A stretch of DNA of 64,000 nt from NCBI GenBank assembly GCA_024734555.1, contig JANPWX010000246.1, forward strand, positions 1,762,312-1,826,311, read 5' to 3'. The position numbers and the translations under genes were made by a program. Position 1 is the first letter of the stretch. Each line of letters starts with the position of its first letter. The notes below the pieces were generated by a model, which ran no database searches, was not told the origin of the DNA, and saw only the letters and a list, made by a program, of their open reading frames with translations. This document shows positions 8,962-21,650 of this stretch, piece by piece. The stretch is from Trochalopteron elliotii. Lineage: Eukaryota > Chordata > Aves > Passeriformes > Leiothrichidae.

Positions 8962-11900
8962 TCTGAAGAGTTAGACTGTAGGCATGTGTTTAAGCGCACT
9001 ATATCCTGCTATCTCTGGTTTAAAAAGCATACTTAAATGAAATACAGCTCTATTAGCAGTCCTTCTGCTTGAAGCAATTTGTGTGAGTGCCTTTCAGAAA
9101 GGTTTGTGTGTGACCCTTCAGACCAATTAGAGTTTCAAAGTGATGAAGCACTGATGACTAAAGCTTCACCCTTGAATTTCTATTCATCCAGACAATTTTT
9201 TATACCTGGCAGTGTGATGGTTCCTTCTTGTGGCTACTTTTCACTGCTTTGCTTATAACTCGAAAATAACGGCACAAAAGTGAAGGTATAAATTCATCAA
9301 AAAAATACATATTTGGGATCTTAGTCTCAATCTGGAAAAACAGAAGTGTGCAAATATTCAGGATTACTGAAGTCAAACAGAAACTATCAATAGAACTCGA
9401 TTTACCAAGCCAAGTATTTGATGATTTTGGAAACTTAAGTAAATGACATATTTTAATGTTGATAAACATGTTATCACAGCCCAAATTTTTCAATTCAGGT
9501 TTCTGGAGAATAGTCTCCTGGATATCTGTGTGAGACTGCTGACACAGTGTTATACAGCTAACGTGATCTGACACACTGACTACAAGTTTTCAGGTTCATT
9601 TTCATTGTGGTGACAGGAGACGGACGCCAGGCCGAGAAAGCAAAAAAAAAAACCCTAATAGTGCAAAGATTTGGCCAGCTTGGGGACAGTTTGATATATT
9701 GTATTAATTCAGTGTCAACTAATTTTTTTATTAATTTCCCTGTTGTGATTATGAGGCTATAAGAAGAAGGTATGACTAATTACAGATTTATAACTGCCTG
9801 GTCGTCTTTACGAATCACTGGCATTTAAGCACAAATCAAGTAATTTTTTTAGGTAACAAAAAACATCCTGGCTGACAACAGCAAGATTGCTTTGAAGTAC
9901 ACTTAGCTGGGCAAAGGAGCAGAATAGCTGCTATCCCTTTCTTTATGTTTCAGCTCCTTGCCTTCTGCTTGCCTGCTACAGGCTACTGGCAACACATCAC
10001 ATATCTGAGAACAATTTTTATTGCTGATAGAATCCATATCTTTGATATAAGTGAGTAGAGTAGTTGTACAAGAGCTTTCTTTAAAATTACTGAGTTGGGA
10101 ATTGATGACTTGGGAATTGAGAGCTCAGCACAAGTGAAGCCCTATCATATTTACCATATTTCTCAGCTGGAATTTGCAGCCCACACTGAGTTCTGCTTTG
10201 CTACAGCTCAGCTGTTTTCAGAGTTGAAGATGGCTCACTAAGGTGTCCCTGACCTGCAGCCACAGCAAAGTAAGATAAGGAAACGTAATAGGTTATTGGA
10301 CTAGAATTCTCTTATCCAATGGTGATTCTCATGCAGTTTGCATAGTGAAATGTCTCTTCTTGTCATTGAGATGCTTTATTAAAACGTTTGTTAATCTGCA
10401 TAGACAGATGAAATTTCCCAAGGTTGGTTTTTCTCTTCCACAAGTTGTTCGGGACAAAAAACTTGAGCTTGAAAAATCCTCTCTAATTCCTGATGATACT
10501 CAAGAAGACCTAAAAACAGTTTAATTATTACTGGCCATCACTCATGATTATCGAGAATTTAACATGTAAACTTCCACCTGGTCTCACTCATAGGGAGTTT
10601 CTGCAGTAGAAATGATAAAAGCAGACTCAAAGAGACATAATCTCCCCACTGGGTAGGGACATGCACTTATCCAACAGAAGAATCAGTCAGATTGATTAAT
10701 GAATCAATTATTTTATATTCATTCAAAGAAATGGATCTATGAAATTTTAACCCAAAATTTATATTTTACTTAATGGGAAAAAATGTTCTCAAAGAGTGCA
10801 ATATTTCAGAATATTCCTATCATGTCTTAACTATTTGTTTAAAAGTGGAAATGCTGAGAGATGCTTATACAATCTGCCCGACTTGTCCTATTAATCTATC
10901 ACAGAAACAAAGAACAGTTTAACTTGGACTGACACACACAAGCAGTCTTTTTTACTCTTAAATCTCTAATTTCTCTAAATTAAATTAAATCTCTAAATCT
11001 CTTCTCTAATTAGAAGAAACTACTTTAATTGTGAGCATAAACCAATAAATATAACTGTTCATCTTCCTATATAAATCTAATTTCTTGCAAAGAGACCTAA
11101 ATCTCATACAACATTGGTTTTCAGAAGTAGAGGTAACCAACTTTATGATTACTTTTATTTGCTTTCTATTCAGTTTTTCTCCCTGAAAAATAACAAGTCT
11201 TTACCATTTGTTGCATGGTGTTCTCATCCTCTGTGATTCCTTACCAGTTCAACAATAAAATTCAGGAGAACTACAGAGCATTCTGTAGGGTTTTTTCTCC
11301 CCAGAGCCCTACATATCACAGAATACATCCCTACATAATACAGAACATTTGAAACAGCATTCCTAAAGTCAGCATGTCTCATTGACACAAAAACTGAGGG
11401 AAATTTCAGGAAAAAAAGCATGCAAAATTAGATATTTCTTTTCAAGAAATGATCTATCATCATATGTAACTTATTCAAGCAATAAATCTATATGACCTAA
11501 AGTGGCAGGGTGACTTCACATACAATTGCATGTCATGCTAAATACCTTATAACTGAGAGTGACATGATTTATTTCATCTGGTCCACTTGTAGTATAAGAG
11601 CCAACAGGATTCCAGATATGGTTTGCAAGCCAGGCCAGTTAAATAACTTCTACATTTATAGCTTAAAATAAAACCACATTTTTCTATACAGCCAAATGTT
11701 CTGCCCAATAAAATGCCAAGGGGATACTATCACAGCGATATATGGAAAACTAAGAAGGAATTACAGTACATTTGTATTGTCAGCTCATTGATCATGTTAG
11801 ATCTTCTAAATATGCATGCCCTCATGAATGTCCTACACCTTCCTAGCTTACACTGTAGGCCTCTAATGCACACTATTTTAAACTTCACACAAAACGTACT

Positions 11901-13460
11901 TCCAGATTAAGACATACAAATGTCCTTTATAGGATCTGTGTTTCACACTGATCTTATTAGACTTACTACGCCTAAGAAAAATGCTTGGGTTCAGCAGACA
12001 GCACAATTCCAAAGCCTGATATTTTAACTAGTGAAAACTCCATATTTTTTTTAAAATACTAATTACAACGGGAAGCTTTGTTGTTGAGCCCTATTACTAA
12101 GAAGCCATGTTATTAACTCCCCCTACCAATTTCTTGGGTATGTGTATGGCAGTCTTTCCACTGCAATCCGTATGTTTATGGTAATGATTCAAGTAGAAGT
12201 GTTAAAAACAAAGATAATTTGTTATTTTCTTCCTCTACTGAAAAACAACCCACAATATTGTCCTGCACAGACTAAAGTTTTTAGATTATCAGAGCCAAAG
12301 TAAGAAAAACAAGTAGTCATGCTGATGTTCAAGTCAGATTTTGGTCCATTCTATGCAACTATGCAATAACGATGCTGTCCTATTTTGTGCCACCTTTTAG
12401 ACTGCTGGTCAGAATGCAGGTTCCACCAAGTCTTCGTTAGGCCAAATTTAATAGAGAGGAGGGAATTACAATCCACTCCACCTTAGCTTGCAAACTCCAA
12501 AGCAGTATTTTGCTATCTGGCCCTCATATACTATGTCTGATATAGCTCTGGCATTCTTTCAATATTAGTTCAGCTGTGAAATCAAGACAGTGCTTCCCGT
12601 TACACAGACCAGATCAGTAACAGGATGTTACTCAAAAATCTGTCATCTGTCATCCTTGTTTATTACCCAATGATTCCTAATCAAGATTGCACAGGTCGGA
12701 AAGTCAATTGCATGTTTCAAATAGGTGTCTCTACTGCTGAGAACTGTCATTTATCAAAGCTGACTCTCAGTCCAATTACCTAGAGCAAAATGACTATATT
12801 CTGAAATTTCTGTACCAGGTGGCGACTAATGAAGAGTTCAAACAAGGGTAATGGAAGAGGTCATATAATTTTGGAGAACATAAACAAAATTCTTACAAAT
12901 AATATCATACTTACACATAATATCTAAATTAGCATAATTCTATTAGTTTTTAAATATTTTAACTCATTGCGGCTCAAACCTATACATAACAAACAGCGGT
13001 CTGTCAAACTGTCATTTAATACTTCTATTAATTCTCATTCACTCTTTAATTTTCAAAAATGGATCAGCTATTCTTTCATGTAACATGAAAATGCAGAATA
13101 CTTTAAATTTTAAGTACAAAGTAGTTCCATAATGTTGTTGCTAAGCAGTACTTACAAAAAAAAGAAACAGGTTGTTAAAGGATTACTGCAAAAGGCTTGT
13201 CTACAAGAAACTCTGTTTCTAATTTGGCTTTTTGCAACCTTGTATTTATCTAGGAAAGTATTTAAACATCTACTTTGTTTTCATTTCCACAACATTTTGC
13301 TAATAATCTTCATTCTGATGTGAAGTTCTTATGGTAGCCAACGGAAGACTATAATCATAGTGTGATAAATAAAAAGAGCATGCTAAAAAACATAAACCTA
13401 TATATTCTATAGATTAACATTTACACCAACGACTGTGTAAAGGATTATCTGGTGATTTAC
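8962..13460. other. Non-coding stretch left of the last visible exon
   Basis: About 4.5 kb with no convincing exon or repeat. It includes a purine-rich patch ending in an A-run near 9640-9652 and a locally repetitive TCTCTAAAT patch at about 10966-11010. By position it is intron of the minus-strand gene or its downstream region. Frames such as 9200-9574 (minus) and 11713-11910 (plus) show no splice or family support. Confidence 0.5.
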
Positions 13461-13626
13461 CTGGTCTTGAGGAAGAAACTCTTGCTATCTCTAGGGAACA
13501 AGGCTTTTTGGTGACTGCTATGTCTATCGAATCACAAAGACTGCTGTCATTTTCTGAAGCAACTGCATCCAGAGGTACAGAGGGTATTGCTTCCAATGCA
13601 TAACCTCTCTTCTTTGAATAAGATTC
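13461..13626 (-). CDS. Exon of unidentified minus-strand gene (leftmost visible)
   Basis: A 166-nt segment bounded on the minus strand by an acceptor (tract TTTTTACATTCCAG) and a donor (CCAG followed by GTAAATCA). Its phase is 0 in, 1 out, so it joins the 35016-35156 exon in frame. The 55 codons start ESYSKKRGY and end near VSSSRP; the segment is rich in serine, acidic residues and prolines, with no transmembrane or recognised catalytic motif. This composition suggests a disordered, phosphorylatable linker of a larger cytoplasmic protein (inference). The open frame runs past the donor for about 15 codons, so the donor decides the exon end. The following phase-1 exon is not evident in the window and probably lies beyond the left edge. 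I do not recognise the family. Confidence 0.62.
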
Positions 13627-15609
13627 CTGGAATGTAAAAATTTAAGTAGGTAAGAGAGATATTTCTCATATGACACAGTAAAAGAACCAGGTTAAATAAC
13701 TCTGGCTAGCAGGGTTTAAGAATTCTGCAAATTAAATACTGTATTCTGATGAAATCCAAACTGTAACAGACCACAAGAATTACATGCATACTAGAAGATA
13801 ACATTTCTTATTTCTTTAAATTTTTGTATAATAGAGTTCTTGTTCAGTTTACAGAAGAACTTGACTCATCAAACTTTGTATTTAATGAAAACTGGGTTAC
13901 TGCTTTTGCCATACCTGTTTTTCTAGGTTGTAATTCAGGGGATGTCTCATTTTATTTTTTAATTATATCTCATGAGAGCAACAATTACATTAACCACTAC
14001 AATTACATTCTCTTCAGGGATGGTTTTACAAAATGTTTCTATTACATATAGGAAAACTAAAAATATGCCTTCTACATATGGATGCCAGGATCCCAGGCTG
14101 GGAATGAAGATTAATTACTGCTCTACATTTCAGCAAAATAATGACAAAAGGCCCCATAACAGCAATACGTACAGCACATTCTACTGATTAGCAAATGTTG
14201 AAGGAGGGGAAAAAAGGAATTAGAAGTTTTGCTGGTACAGTAATCCAATCAAGTAGACTGTTTCTAGTTTTGAACGTGAATAAGAGGATAACATCCAGTT
14301 TCAGCAGAGTTCCACCAGAGATTTACTTTTTTTAATCCTGGCAGAAAGCAATTGCATGGCCAAAGACATTATTTCCACATCTTTTTTTACACTGGACACA
14401 TGGATGTCTCTGAAAGTCAAGCATCAGACATAAATCAAATGTGATATAATAAAAGGCAATGGGCAAAAAAGCACCCTGTCAGTTAGATATTATCATAGCC
14501 CTACTCAGAAAATGACTGAATGTGATGTCTTAAGAAATTGCGGAATAACAATTTCTTCACCAAGAGCTTATATTACCTAAGGTAAACTATGCCTATAGGT
14601 GACAGTGCCTTTTCAGATAAATGATTTATACTGTTAGCAAATAATTACGTGACTCAACTCTTTGCTTGCTTTTTTTTTTTTTTTTTTTTTTTTGCCTCAT
14701 CATCATGCTCATTTGATCTTTATGAGAGTTAATAGTTTGGCAATAATTCAAGGCCTCTTGAAGGATAGGATTAAGATGGCACCAAGAGCAGCTTCAATTC
14801 AAAATTCTTGGTGACTTTAGTAGAGACAGATTTAAATTCCAGGTTAAACTAACAAAGAACTTGAAAATGAACACTGGAAACAGTGTTCAGGGAAAAATCA
14901 TACAAATAAAATAAATAGCATACTAAGATGCATTTTTAATAAAAATAAATTAGTATGTGCTAGCAAACAATACAAAATTGGTGGTCAGTATTCAAAAAAC
15001 ATACCTAAAAGAGGAATACAATTGTATCTCTATTTGTTTCTCCCTTTCCAGCTTCTACCTAGTCGGATTATGAGCTCTCAGTATTAGTAATCTCACAGAT
15101 ATAAACTAATAATAACTTGTTGCAGGTAGTACACATAATAAGGATTACAAAATTTTGCAAGTAGGCTTCCTGCAGCTCCAAATGTAACTTTATTAACTTA
15201 AGCCATTTCATTCCTTAAATGAAGTTAATAGAAAATGATACAGAGGCACTGAAGCAGCTGAAGTGCAACTGCAGGACAAAAGAAGGAATCCTTCCAACAC
15301 TGAAAAAAAATGAATTTTTACCCTGTCCATTTAAGTCTGCTGTAAAAAGGTAGATGCAAAAATTTATTTACCAAAGCAATGACTAAAACAGGAGACTTCA
15401 GTTTAATCCTTGTACTCTTCTAGAAACATGCATTTAAATCAGAATGCCAAAACCCTAATTATAATAAATCTGCACAGAGAAGCCCATGAAGAAATACTGC
15501 AGCCTTAAAATTATCACAGAACACCAAAGTGAAACTCTGTTCAGCACCTAAATTCAGCTACATTAAAAAAAAAAAACCAAACAAAACATTTAAAATTGAT
15601 ACACAAAAC
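13627..15609. other. Intron, non-coding
   Basis: About 2 kb upstream, in the gene's direction, of the exon at 13461. It contains a T-run of about 23-24 bases at 14670-14693. The plus-strand frames at 13824-14187 have no supporting signals. Confidence 0.5.
14670..14693 (+). repeat. Poly-T run
   Basis: About 23-24 consecutive T, read as poly-A on the minus strand. No transposon body or target duplication was recognised beside it, so it is listed only as a homopolymer likely to vary in length. Confidence 0.85.
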
Positions 15610-16260
15610 AGAATAGACATTGGATCATACTTTGTGTCAACCCAGTATTCTGTCTGTAAAGGCAGCCATTAGTGCTGACCGAGAGAACAGTGAAACCAAC
15701 ATAAGGTCAAGCATGTAGTAACTGTTTCTGCTTCTGCAACACCTGTCTCACACCTCATAGTCAAAAGGTGCGGACTTTGTTTCACATGTCTACCAATCCA
15801 ACTTTCTAGAATTACCATCTCAAGTTGCCTTTAGAGCACATGTCCCTTTTCATAGTTTGCATGCCCCCCATTGTTTTTTTAGCTATCTCACCAAGTTTGA
15901 CATTGCTGTTTTATACTTTAGATGGCAATGAAGGGTTGTTCTTTCCTTATCCTCTCCTTGTGATTTCACAGACATATGCACTTCCCATGTCCTCTCCTTT
16001 AGCAAATGAGAAATACTAACCTACTCACCCAGCTGTTTCAGGATTTTGACCATACCTGTCATCCTTCATCCTCTCAGTCTTCAATGATGTGACAGGGATC
16101 ACATTTTCTCAGATTTATTCATTCAAGACGAGGGCTCACCAAGTAGTCATACTGACATAATGATGTTCCTTTTTTTGTATTCTACTCCTTTCCTAAATGC
16201 TTTTAACATAGTTTGATTTTCTGAACTCAACATTCTGTAACTAACATTGCATAAATATAA
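15610..16260 (-). mobile_element. Ancient, highly diverged CR1-type LINE fragment
   Basis: The plus strand reads as the complement of an old amniote CR1 3' region. Landmarks in order are: AACCCAGTATTCTGTCTG near 15640; a CATCCTCTCAGTCTTC stretch near 16068, corresponding to the complement of the conserved ORF2 C-terminal '[11 protein letters not shown]' segment; TTCAAGACGAGGGCTCACCA near 16122; and CTTTCCTAAATGCTTTTAACA with AACATTCTG nearby to about 16235. This order matches old CR1 families known from crocodilian, turtle and bird genomes, recalled from memory and not aligned. Divergence is high with many indels, so the borders are approximate. The plus-strand frame 15825-16019 inside it is antisense and not a gene. 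Confidence 0.6.
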
Positions 16261-17564
16261 ATGTCAGAGAAGGATAAATAAAAATGATGGGGTTACTCAG
16301 AAAATGGTTAGAATGTAAACTACTGACAATTAAATTCTTCCTAAATATTTCTCTAATAAATAAAATATAGTAATAGTATGTCCAGCAGAAGTTAAATGAG
16401 TTAGAGCAAAAAGAATTGTTAATGCTTTAGAAAGCCTGGAATTCTATCAACCCATTAAGTGAAGATGATAAACCTTAATTTAAAAGTGCATATGTAACAA
16501 AAAGAAAAAAAGAAAATTTCTCATTGCTGGAGAAAAGCATTGTAAAATCCTCTGGTTGCCATAAAATGTTCTCCATTTTGCTGGTACTGAGCATTTCTAG
16601 AAATTTCTAAGATCTAAACTAATTCACCAGGTTCAGCTTTGGTGCTAGCACATGTCGTAAGATTGTCTGTAAGTATCAGGTGTGAAGCAATGTGATTCTG
16701 TTTTTTTATAAGATTGAAAGCTCTTGACCAACTGCAATAATAAGTAACTACAGAAATTCTACATGTCCAAGTTATTATAAACGGCATAATAAATCCTCCT
16801 AAAAATAATTTTCCTTTTTATCTTTAGTCCTGAAATCAAAATGAGTATAATATTTGTTTTAAAAATAGTGATTATTCAATCTCAATTTCGTATTAACGAT
16901 TCCAAATTGCTGAACATGAGACATATAAATCATCATCATCAAGACAGAATTTGTCCTTATTTGACATTACAACTTCATCAAAATAATGTGTTTGGCTGCT
17001 AGTACATTAAAATAAGTGGGTTTTTTTGTGGAAAGGATAAAACTACATACATAATAGAAGTTTTTAAAAAAGTAACATTGAGAGTGAGTGAGTCACTCTA
17101 GTGGGAAATCACTAGAGAACAGCCACCCATATTGATAAATTTAAATTAGATTTTTTTGTCTTGTAGAAACAGTAATACAACACTGAAGTTGCAGAGCACA
17201 TGCCAGGGACACACTGTGGCCCTTATGCATAGGCCTGCAGTCAGCTGGGTCTCCTCTGAGCATACCTTTGAAGGTACAGTACCTATGATACACTATCTGA
17301 AACCTGCACAGGGGCAAGAGATTGTTAATCAGTGAGAATGAACTTGTTCCTAAAATACCTATTTTTGGCCATTGCAAAAGGTTATGCACAATTGTGGAAC
17401 AATGTGCCATAATATGACTAAATCTTCAAGAACTACATGATGTTGAGTTAGACCTTTTTCGCACATTTCTGCCAGGTTTCTAGCTTCTCTTGCTTCTGCC
17501 TTCTATATGGTCTTGCCTTCCTTTTAAGAATCAAACTGAATGATGTATGCTTGATGTATACCGT
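16261..17564. other. Intron, non-coding
   Basis: No gene or repeat recognised. A small inverted repeat TCTAGTG...CACTAGA lies near 17097-17116. The minus-strand frame 17141-17410 has no supporting signals. Confidence 0.45.
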
Positions 17565-17858
17565 GAGTCAGGCAGGCAAGGGCGGGGCTCCTCTGCCGGT
17601 GAGTAGCAGCTGATTAAAAGAGGTCTCTAGGGAGCGCGGCGAACAGGAGCGGGCAAACAGGCAGGGCACGGCTCTTAGGGCATGGCATGGCAGTTTACGC
17701 AGGCAGGGTTGCAGGTTTTTCCTGCTAATAAGGTTAGTTTGTTGTTTGCTGTGTTTCTGCTGGTTGGTTGGTTTTGGTTCTTTTGTTAGTAATGGTTTTT
17801 ACGCTACCAAAAACTATAGTTAGTACAAGTGTGTATAACCAAATAGAACCCTTCAAAA
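17565..17858 (+). promoter_or_regulatory. CR1 5' UTR, probable internal promoter
   Basis: A GC-richer leader with GGGCGGGGCT near 17580, unlike the AT-rich flank. CR1-type LINEs carry their promoter in the 5' UTR; assignment to this copy is by position only, and I see no evidence about activity. Confidence 0.5.
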
Positions 17859-18824
17859 ATGGATCTGTCTGTACAGAACCATTCCTGTGTGGAGTGTTTG
17901 AGCTTATCAGTGGTTCCAGTGACCTTTGCAGAAGAAGCCTGCCTGTGGTGTGAACAAGTGAATGATCTCCTTTCACTGGTGGCTGAGCTTAGGGAGGAAG
18001 CTGAAAGACTAAAGAGTATTAGGGAAAGTCAAAGGGAAATAGATTGGTGGAGTTCCACACTTATATCCTTGAGGGAGGCTCACCAGGAGTCAGATGACTC
18101 CCATGCCTTCCACTGTCAGGCAATAGGAGGACACCTGGTCAATGAAGGGGAGTGGAAATGGGCGCCTGCACAGGGAGGTAATAATAAAAATTCCTCCTGT
18201 CCCCCATCACCTACCCAGGTACCACTTCAGAATAGGTATGAGCTCATGGATCTAGAGAGTTAGCCAGATGATTTAGAAGAAAATTATCTGCCCAGTGGGC
18301 CTCCCAATTACGCTTCATCTGTAGGATGGATCACCACCTCTAACATCAAAAAGAAAAGAAGGTTAGTTGTAGTGGGTGACTCCTTTCTGAGGGGAACAGA
18401 GGGCCCCATATGTCGACCGGACCCATCCCACAGGGAGGTCTGCTGCCTCACTGAGGTCCGGCTATGGGATATCACTAAGAGGCATCCTGGGATGATTCAG
18501 CCCTCTGATTACTACCCACTGCTGATACTTCAGGCTCGCAGTGATGAGATTGAAAAGAGGAGTGTCAGGGCAATTAAAAGGGACTTTAAGGCACTGGGTT
18601 AAGTGGTTGATAGGGCAGGAGCACAGGTAGTCTTTTCGTCAGTCTCTTTGGTGGCAGAAAAAAATGGTGAAAGGAACAGGAGAGCCACATTATCAACAAG
18701 TGGCTCAAGGGTTGGTGTCATTGGCAGAATTTCAGGTTCTTTGACCATGGGGCAACTTTTATGGCACCTGGCCTGCTGGGACTGGATGGGCTGCATCTCT
18801 CTGTTACGAGAAGAAGAATTTTAG
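17859..18824 (+). pseudogene. CR1 ORF1 pseudogene (coiled coil plus GDSL-like esterase)
   Basis: One frame of about 322 codons starting at ATG 17859, with in-frame TAG at 18261-18263 and TAA at 18600-18602. The first part has a short helix-forming segment (LLSLVAELREEAERLKSI, about residues 38-55) like the CR1 ORF1 coiled coil. The second part holds VVVGDSFLRGTE (about 18367-18402), the nucleophile block of the SGNH/GDSL-type esterase-like domain found in CR1 ORF1, followed by PICRPD and SDYYPLL. In active CR1 this protein binds element RNA and assists retrotransposition. The two stops make this copy non-functional unless read through. Confidence 0.85.
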
Positions 18825-18867
18825 CTCAGGAACTGGCAGAACATGTTGAGGGGGCTTTAAACTAGGT

Positions 18868-19569
18868 GTGAAGGGGGAAGGGGATGCAGCTGGGCTGCCT
18901 GGAAGCAGGCCCAGGGGTGGTAAGCCTGAGTTAGGGATGAAATCAGTAGCCCGGCTGAGGTGCATGTATACCAATGCAGGCAGCATGGGTAACAAACAAG
19001 AATTGCTGGAGGCCAAGGTGCAACAGCAAAGCTGTGATGTAGTCACCATCACAGAAACGTGGTGGGATGACTCACATGACTGGAGCGCTGCACTGGATGA
19101 GTACAAGCTCTTCAGGAGAGACAGGAAAGGGAGAAGAGGTGGAGGGGTGGCCCTTTATATTAGGGAGGCTTTCGATGCCATAAGTATTGAAAATAATGGA
19201 GTTGAATGCCTATGGGTAAGAATTAAGGGGAAGGCCAACAAGGCTGACATCCTACTGGGAGTCTTTTATCGTCCACCCAACCAGGAGGAAGAAGTGGACA
19301 ACTTATTCTGTAAGCAGCTGGAGAATGTTTCAGGATCATCAGCCCTTGTTCTTGTAGGTGACTTCAACCTACCAGACATCTACTGGGAACTTAATACAGT
19401 AGAAAAGAGGCAGTCCAGGAAATTTTTAGAATGTGTGGTGGAGGACAACTTTTTGTTGCAACTGGTGGGTGAGCCCACCAGGGGAGGGACTATGTTAGAT
19501 CTGTTGTTTGCAAACAAAGATGGGCTGGTAGGGAGGTGTGGTGGTTGGAGGCCATTTGGGGCACAGTGA
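18868..19569 (+). pseudogene. CR1 ORF2 pseudogene, endonuclease part
   Basis: A 234-codon frame with the apurinic-like endonuclease (exonuclease-endonuclease-phosphatase fold) of CR1 ORF2. Visible in order: YTNAGSMGNKQELLE (metal-site asparagine), ITETWWDDSHDW (glutamate of the TETW motif), RRGGGVALYIRE, GVFYRPPN, and LVGDFNLPDIYWE (GDFN motif). The enzyme nicks target DNA to prime reverse transcription. A frameshift near 19540 moves the C-terminal GGHLGHSDHEIIEF block (catalytic SDH motif) into another frame, so the domain is split between this frame and 19538-19789. Confidence 0.88.
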
Positions 19570-20480
19570 TCATGAAATTATAGAGTTCTCAATATTTGGT
19601 GAAATCAGGAGGAACATCAATAAAATTTTTACACTGGACTTCTGGAGGGCAGACTTTGGCCTATTTAGGAGACTTATTCAGAGCATTCCTCGGGAAGCAG
19701 CCCTTAAAAATAAAGAAGTTCAGGAAAGATGGATGCGCTTCAGAACAGAGATTTTGAGGGCACAGGAACTGTCTGTCCCTGTATGCTGAAAGATGAGTCA
19801 GTGAGGCAAACGTCCAGCCTGGATGGGCAACGAGGTTTTGAAGGAACTTAAAAATAAAAAGAGGAAGTACCACCTTTGGAAGGAGGGTCAGGTCTCACAG
19901 GAAGTATTTAAGGGGGCTGCTAGGGCATGTAGGAAAAAAAATTAGAGAGGTCAAAGCTCAGCTCAAACTGAAATTGGCAATTTTTCGTAAAGGATAATAA
20001 AAAATGTTTTTACAAATATATTAATGGTAAAATAAAGGGTAAGACCAACCTTCGTTCTTTATTGGATGAGGGAGGGAACTTAGTAACTGCAGATGAGGAG
20101 AAGGCCTAATGCCTTCTTTGCCTCAGTCTTTAGTGGGAAGTCTTGTCCTCAAGACAAGAGTCCTCCTGGGTTGGTAGATGGTGTCAGGGAACAGAATGAT
20201 CACCCCATTATCCAAGAGAAGGCAGTCAGAGAACTGTTGAGATGCTTGGATACTCACAAATCTATGGGCCCAGATGGGATCCATCCCAGGATGAGGAGGG
20301 ACAGCTCACAGATGAGCTTGCAAAGCTGCTCTCCATCATGTACCAACAGTCCTGGCTCACTGGTGAGGCTCCAGATGACTGGAAGATGGCCAGTGTGACA
20401 CCCATTCACAAAAAGGGTGGGAAAGAGGATCCTGGTAATTAGCCAGTTAGCCTGACCTAAGTACCCAGTAAGGTAATGGA
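19538..20480 (+). pseudogene. CR1 ORF2 pseudogene, linker and start of reverse transcriptase
   Basis: Continues ORF2 in shifted frames. The first frame (to 19789) carries the SDH endonuclease motif and the linker DFWRADFGLFRRL. Several stops and indels follow at 19787-20090. Then come frames at 20093-20398 and 20242-20442 with the CR1 reverse-transcriptase N-terminal region: LRCLDTHKSMGPDGIHPR in one, and the APDDWKMASVTPIHKKG block in the other. The jump between these two overlapping frames marks a further indel near 20250-20300. Confidence 0.85.
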
Positions 20481-20825
20481 ACAGTTTATACTGAGTGTCA
20501 TCATGCAGCATGTACAGTATGGCCAGGGTATCGGACCCAGCCAGCATGGATTTAGGAGAGGCAGGTCATGTTTGACCAACCTGGTCTCCTTTTATGACCA
20601 GGTAACCCACCTGTGGATGCAGGAAAGGCTGTGGATGTTGTCTATTTGGACTTCAGCAAGGCCTTTGACACTGTCTCCCACAGCATACTCCTGGAAAAGC
20701 TGGCAGCCCATGGCTTGGACAAGAGCACTCTCTGCTGGGTTAGGAACTGGCTGGATGGCCAGGCCCAGAGAGTGGTAGTGAACAGTGCTGCATCCAGCTG
20801 CTGGCCAGTCACCATCTTTCATTAG
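20476..20825 (+). pseudogene. CR1 ORF2 pseudogene, reverse transcriptase core
   Basis: The frames at 20476-20778 and 20613-20825 carry QHGFRRGRSCLTNL and then VVYLDFSKAFDTVSH, the motif A block with its catalytic aspartate, followed by LLEKLAAHGLDKSTLCWVRNWL. The reading breaks again near 20600 (frameshift). After SSCWPVT the sequence jumps to ISKFADDTEL: the CR1 segment normally between them, with the conserved QGSVLGP block and about 25-30 residues, is missing. Confidence 0.87.
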
Positions 20826-21650
20826 CAAATTTGCAGACGACACTGAGCTGGGAGCGTGTGTTGATCTGTTGGAAGGTAGCAGGGCTCTGCAGAGAGATCT
20901 GGAATGGTTGGATGGATGGGGAGAGCCCAATAAGATGAAGTTTAAAAAGTCCAAGTGCCAAGTCCAGCATTTTGGCCACAATAACCCCCTGCAATGCTCT
21001 AGGCTGGGGATGGTGTGGCTGGACAGTGCCCAGGCAGAAAGGGAGCTGGGGGTTCTGGTTGACAGCTGGCTGAACATGAACCAGCCCAAGTGCCCAAGAG
21101 AGCCAATGGCATCCTGGCCTGGATCAGGAATGGTGTGGCCAGCAGGAGCAGGGAGGTCATTCTTCCCCTGTACTCAGCACTGGTCAGGCCACACCTTGAG
21201 TGCTGTGTCCAGTTCTGAGCCCCTCAGTTAAGGAAGGATGTCAAGGTGATTGAGCACATCCAGAGGAGGCAACAAGGCTGGTGAGGGGCTTGGAGCACAA
21301 GCCCTATGAGGAACGGCTGAGGGAGCTGGGGTTGTTTAGCCTGGAGAAAAGGAGACTCAGAGGTGACCTTATCACTCTACAAATTCTGAAAGGTGGTTGT
21401 AGTCAGGTGGGGGTTGGTCTCTTTCTCCAGGCAGCAACTGACAGAACGAGAGGACACAGTCTTAAGCTGCGCCAAAGCAAATATAGGTTGGATATTAGGA
21501 AAAAGCTTTTCATGGAAAGAATAATAAAGTACTGGAATGATCTGCCTGGGGAGGTGGTGGAGTCACCATCCCTGGATGTGTTTAAAAAACAGACTGGATG
21601 CGGGACTCTATGCCATAGTCTAGTTGAGGTGTTAGGGCATGGGTTGGACT
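20785..21650 (+). pseudogene. CR1 ORF2 pseudogene, reverse transcriptase C-terminus
   Basis: The frame at 20785-21231 holds SKFADDTELG, the motif C block (FADD form used by CR1), then the thumb-like LEWLDGWGEPNKMKF and [15 protein letters not shown]. After another break, the frame from 21281 gives the conserved C-terminal segment [20 protein letters not shown] and a [11 protein letters not shown] stretch. The 3' UTR signature follows. Confidence 0.87.

Noticed and set aside
8584..8999. Two long minus-strand frames, one with a glycine run
   Set aside because: Antisense of the 3' LTR; the glycine run is the complement of the poly-C tract.
20592..21089. 165-codon minus-strand frame
   Set aside because: Shadow of the CR1 reverse transcriptase on the opposite strand, which carries the recognisable motifs.
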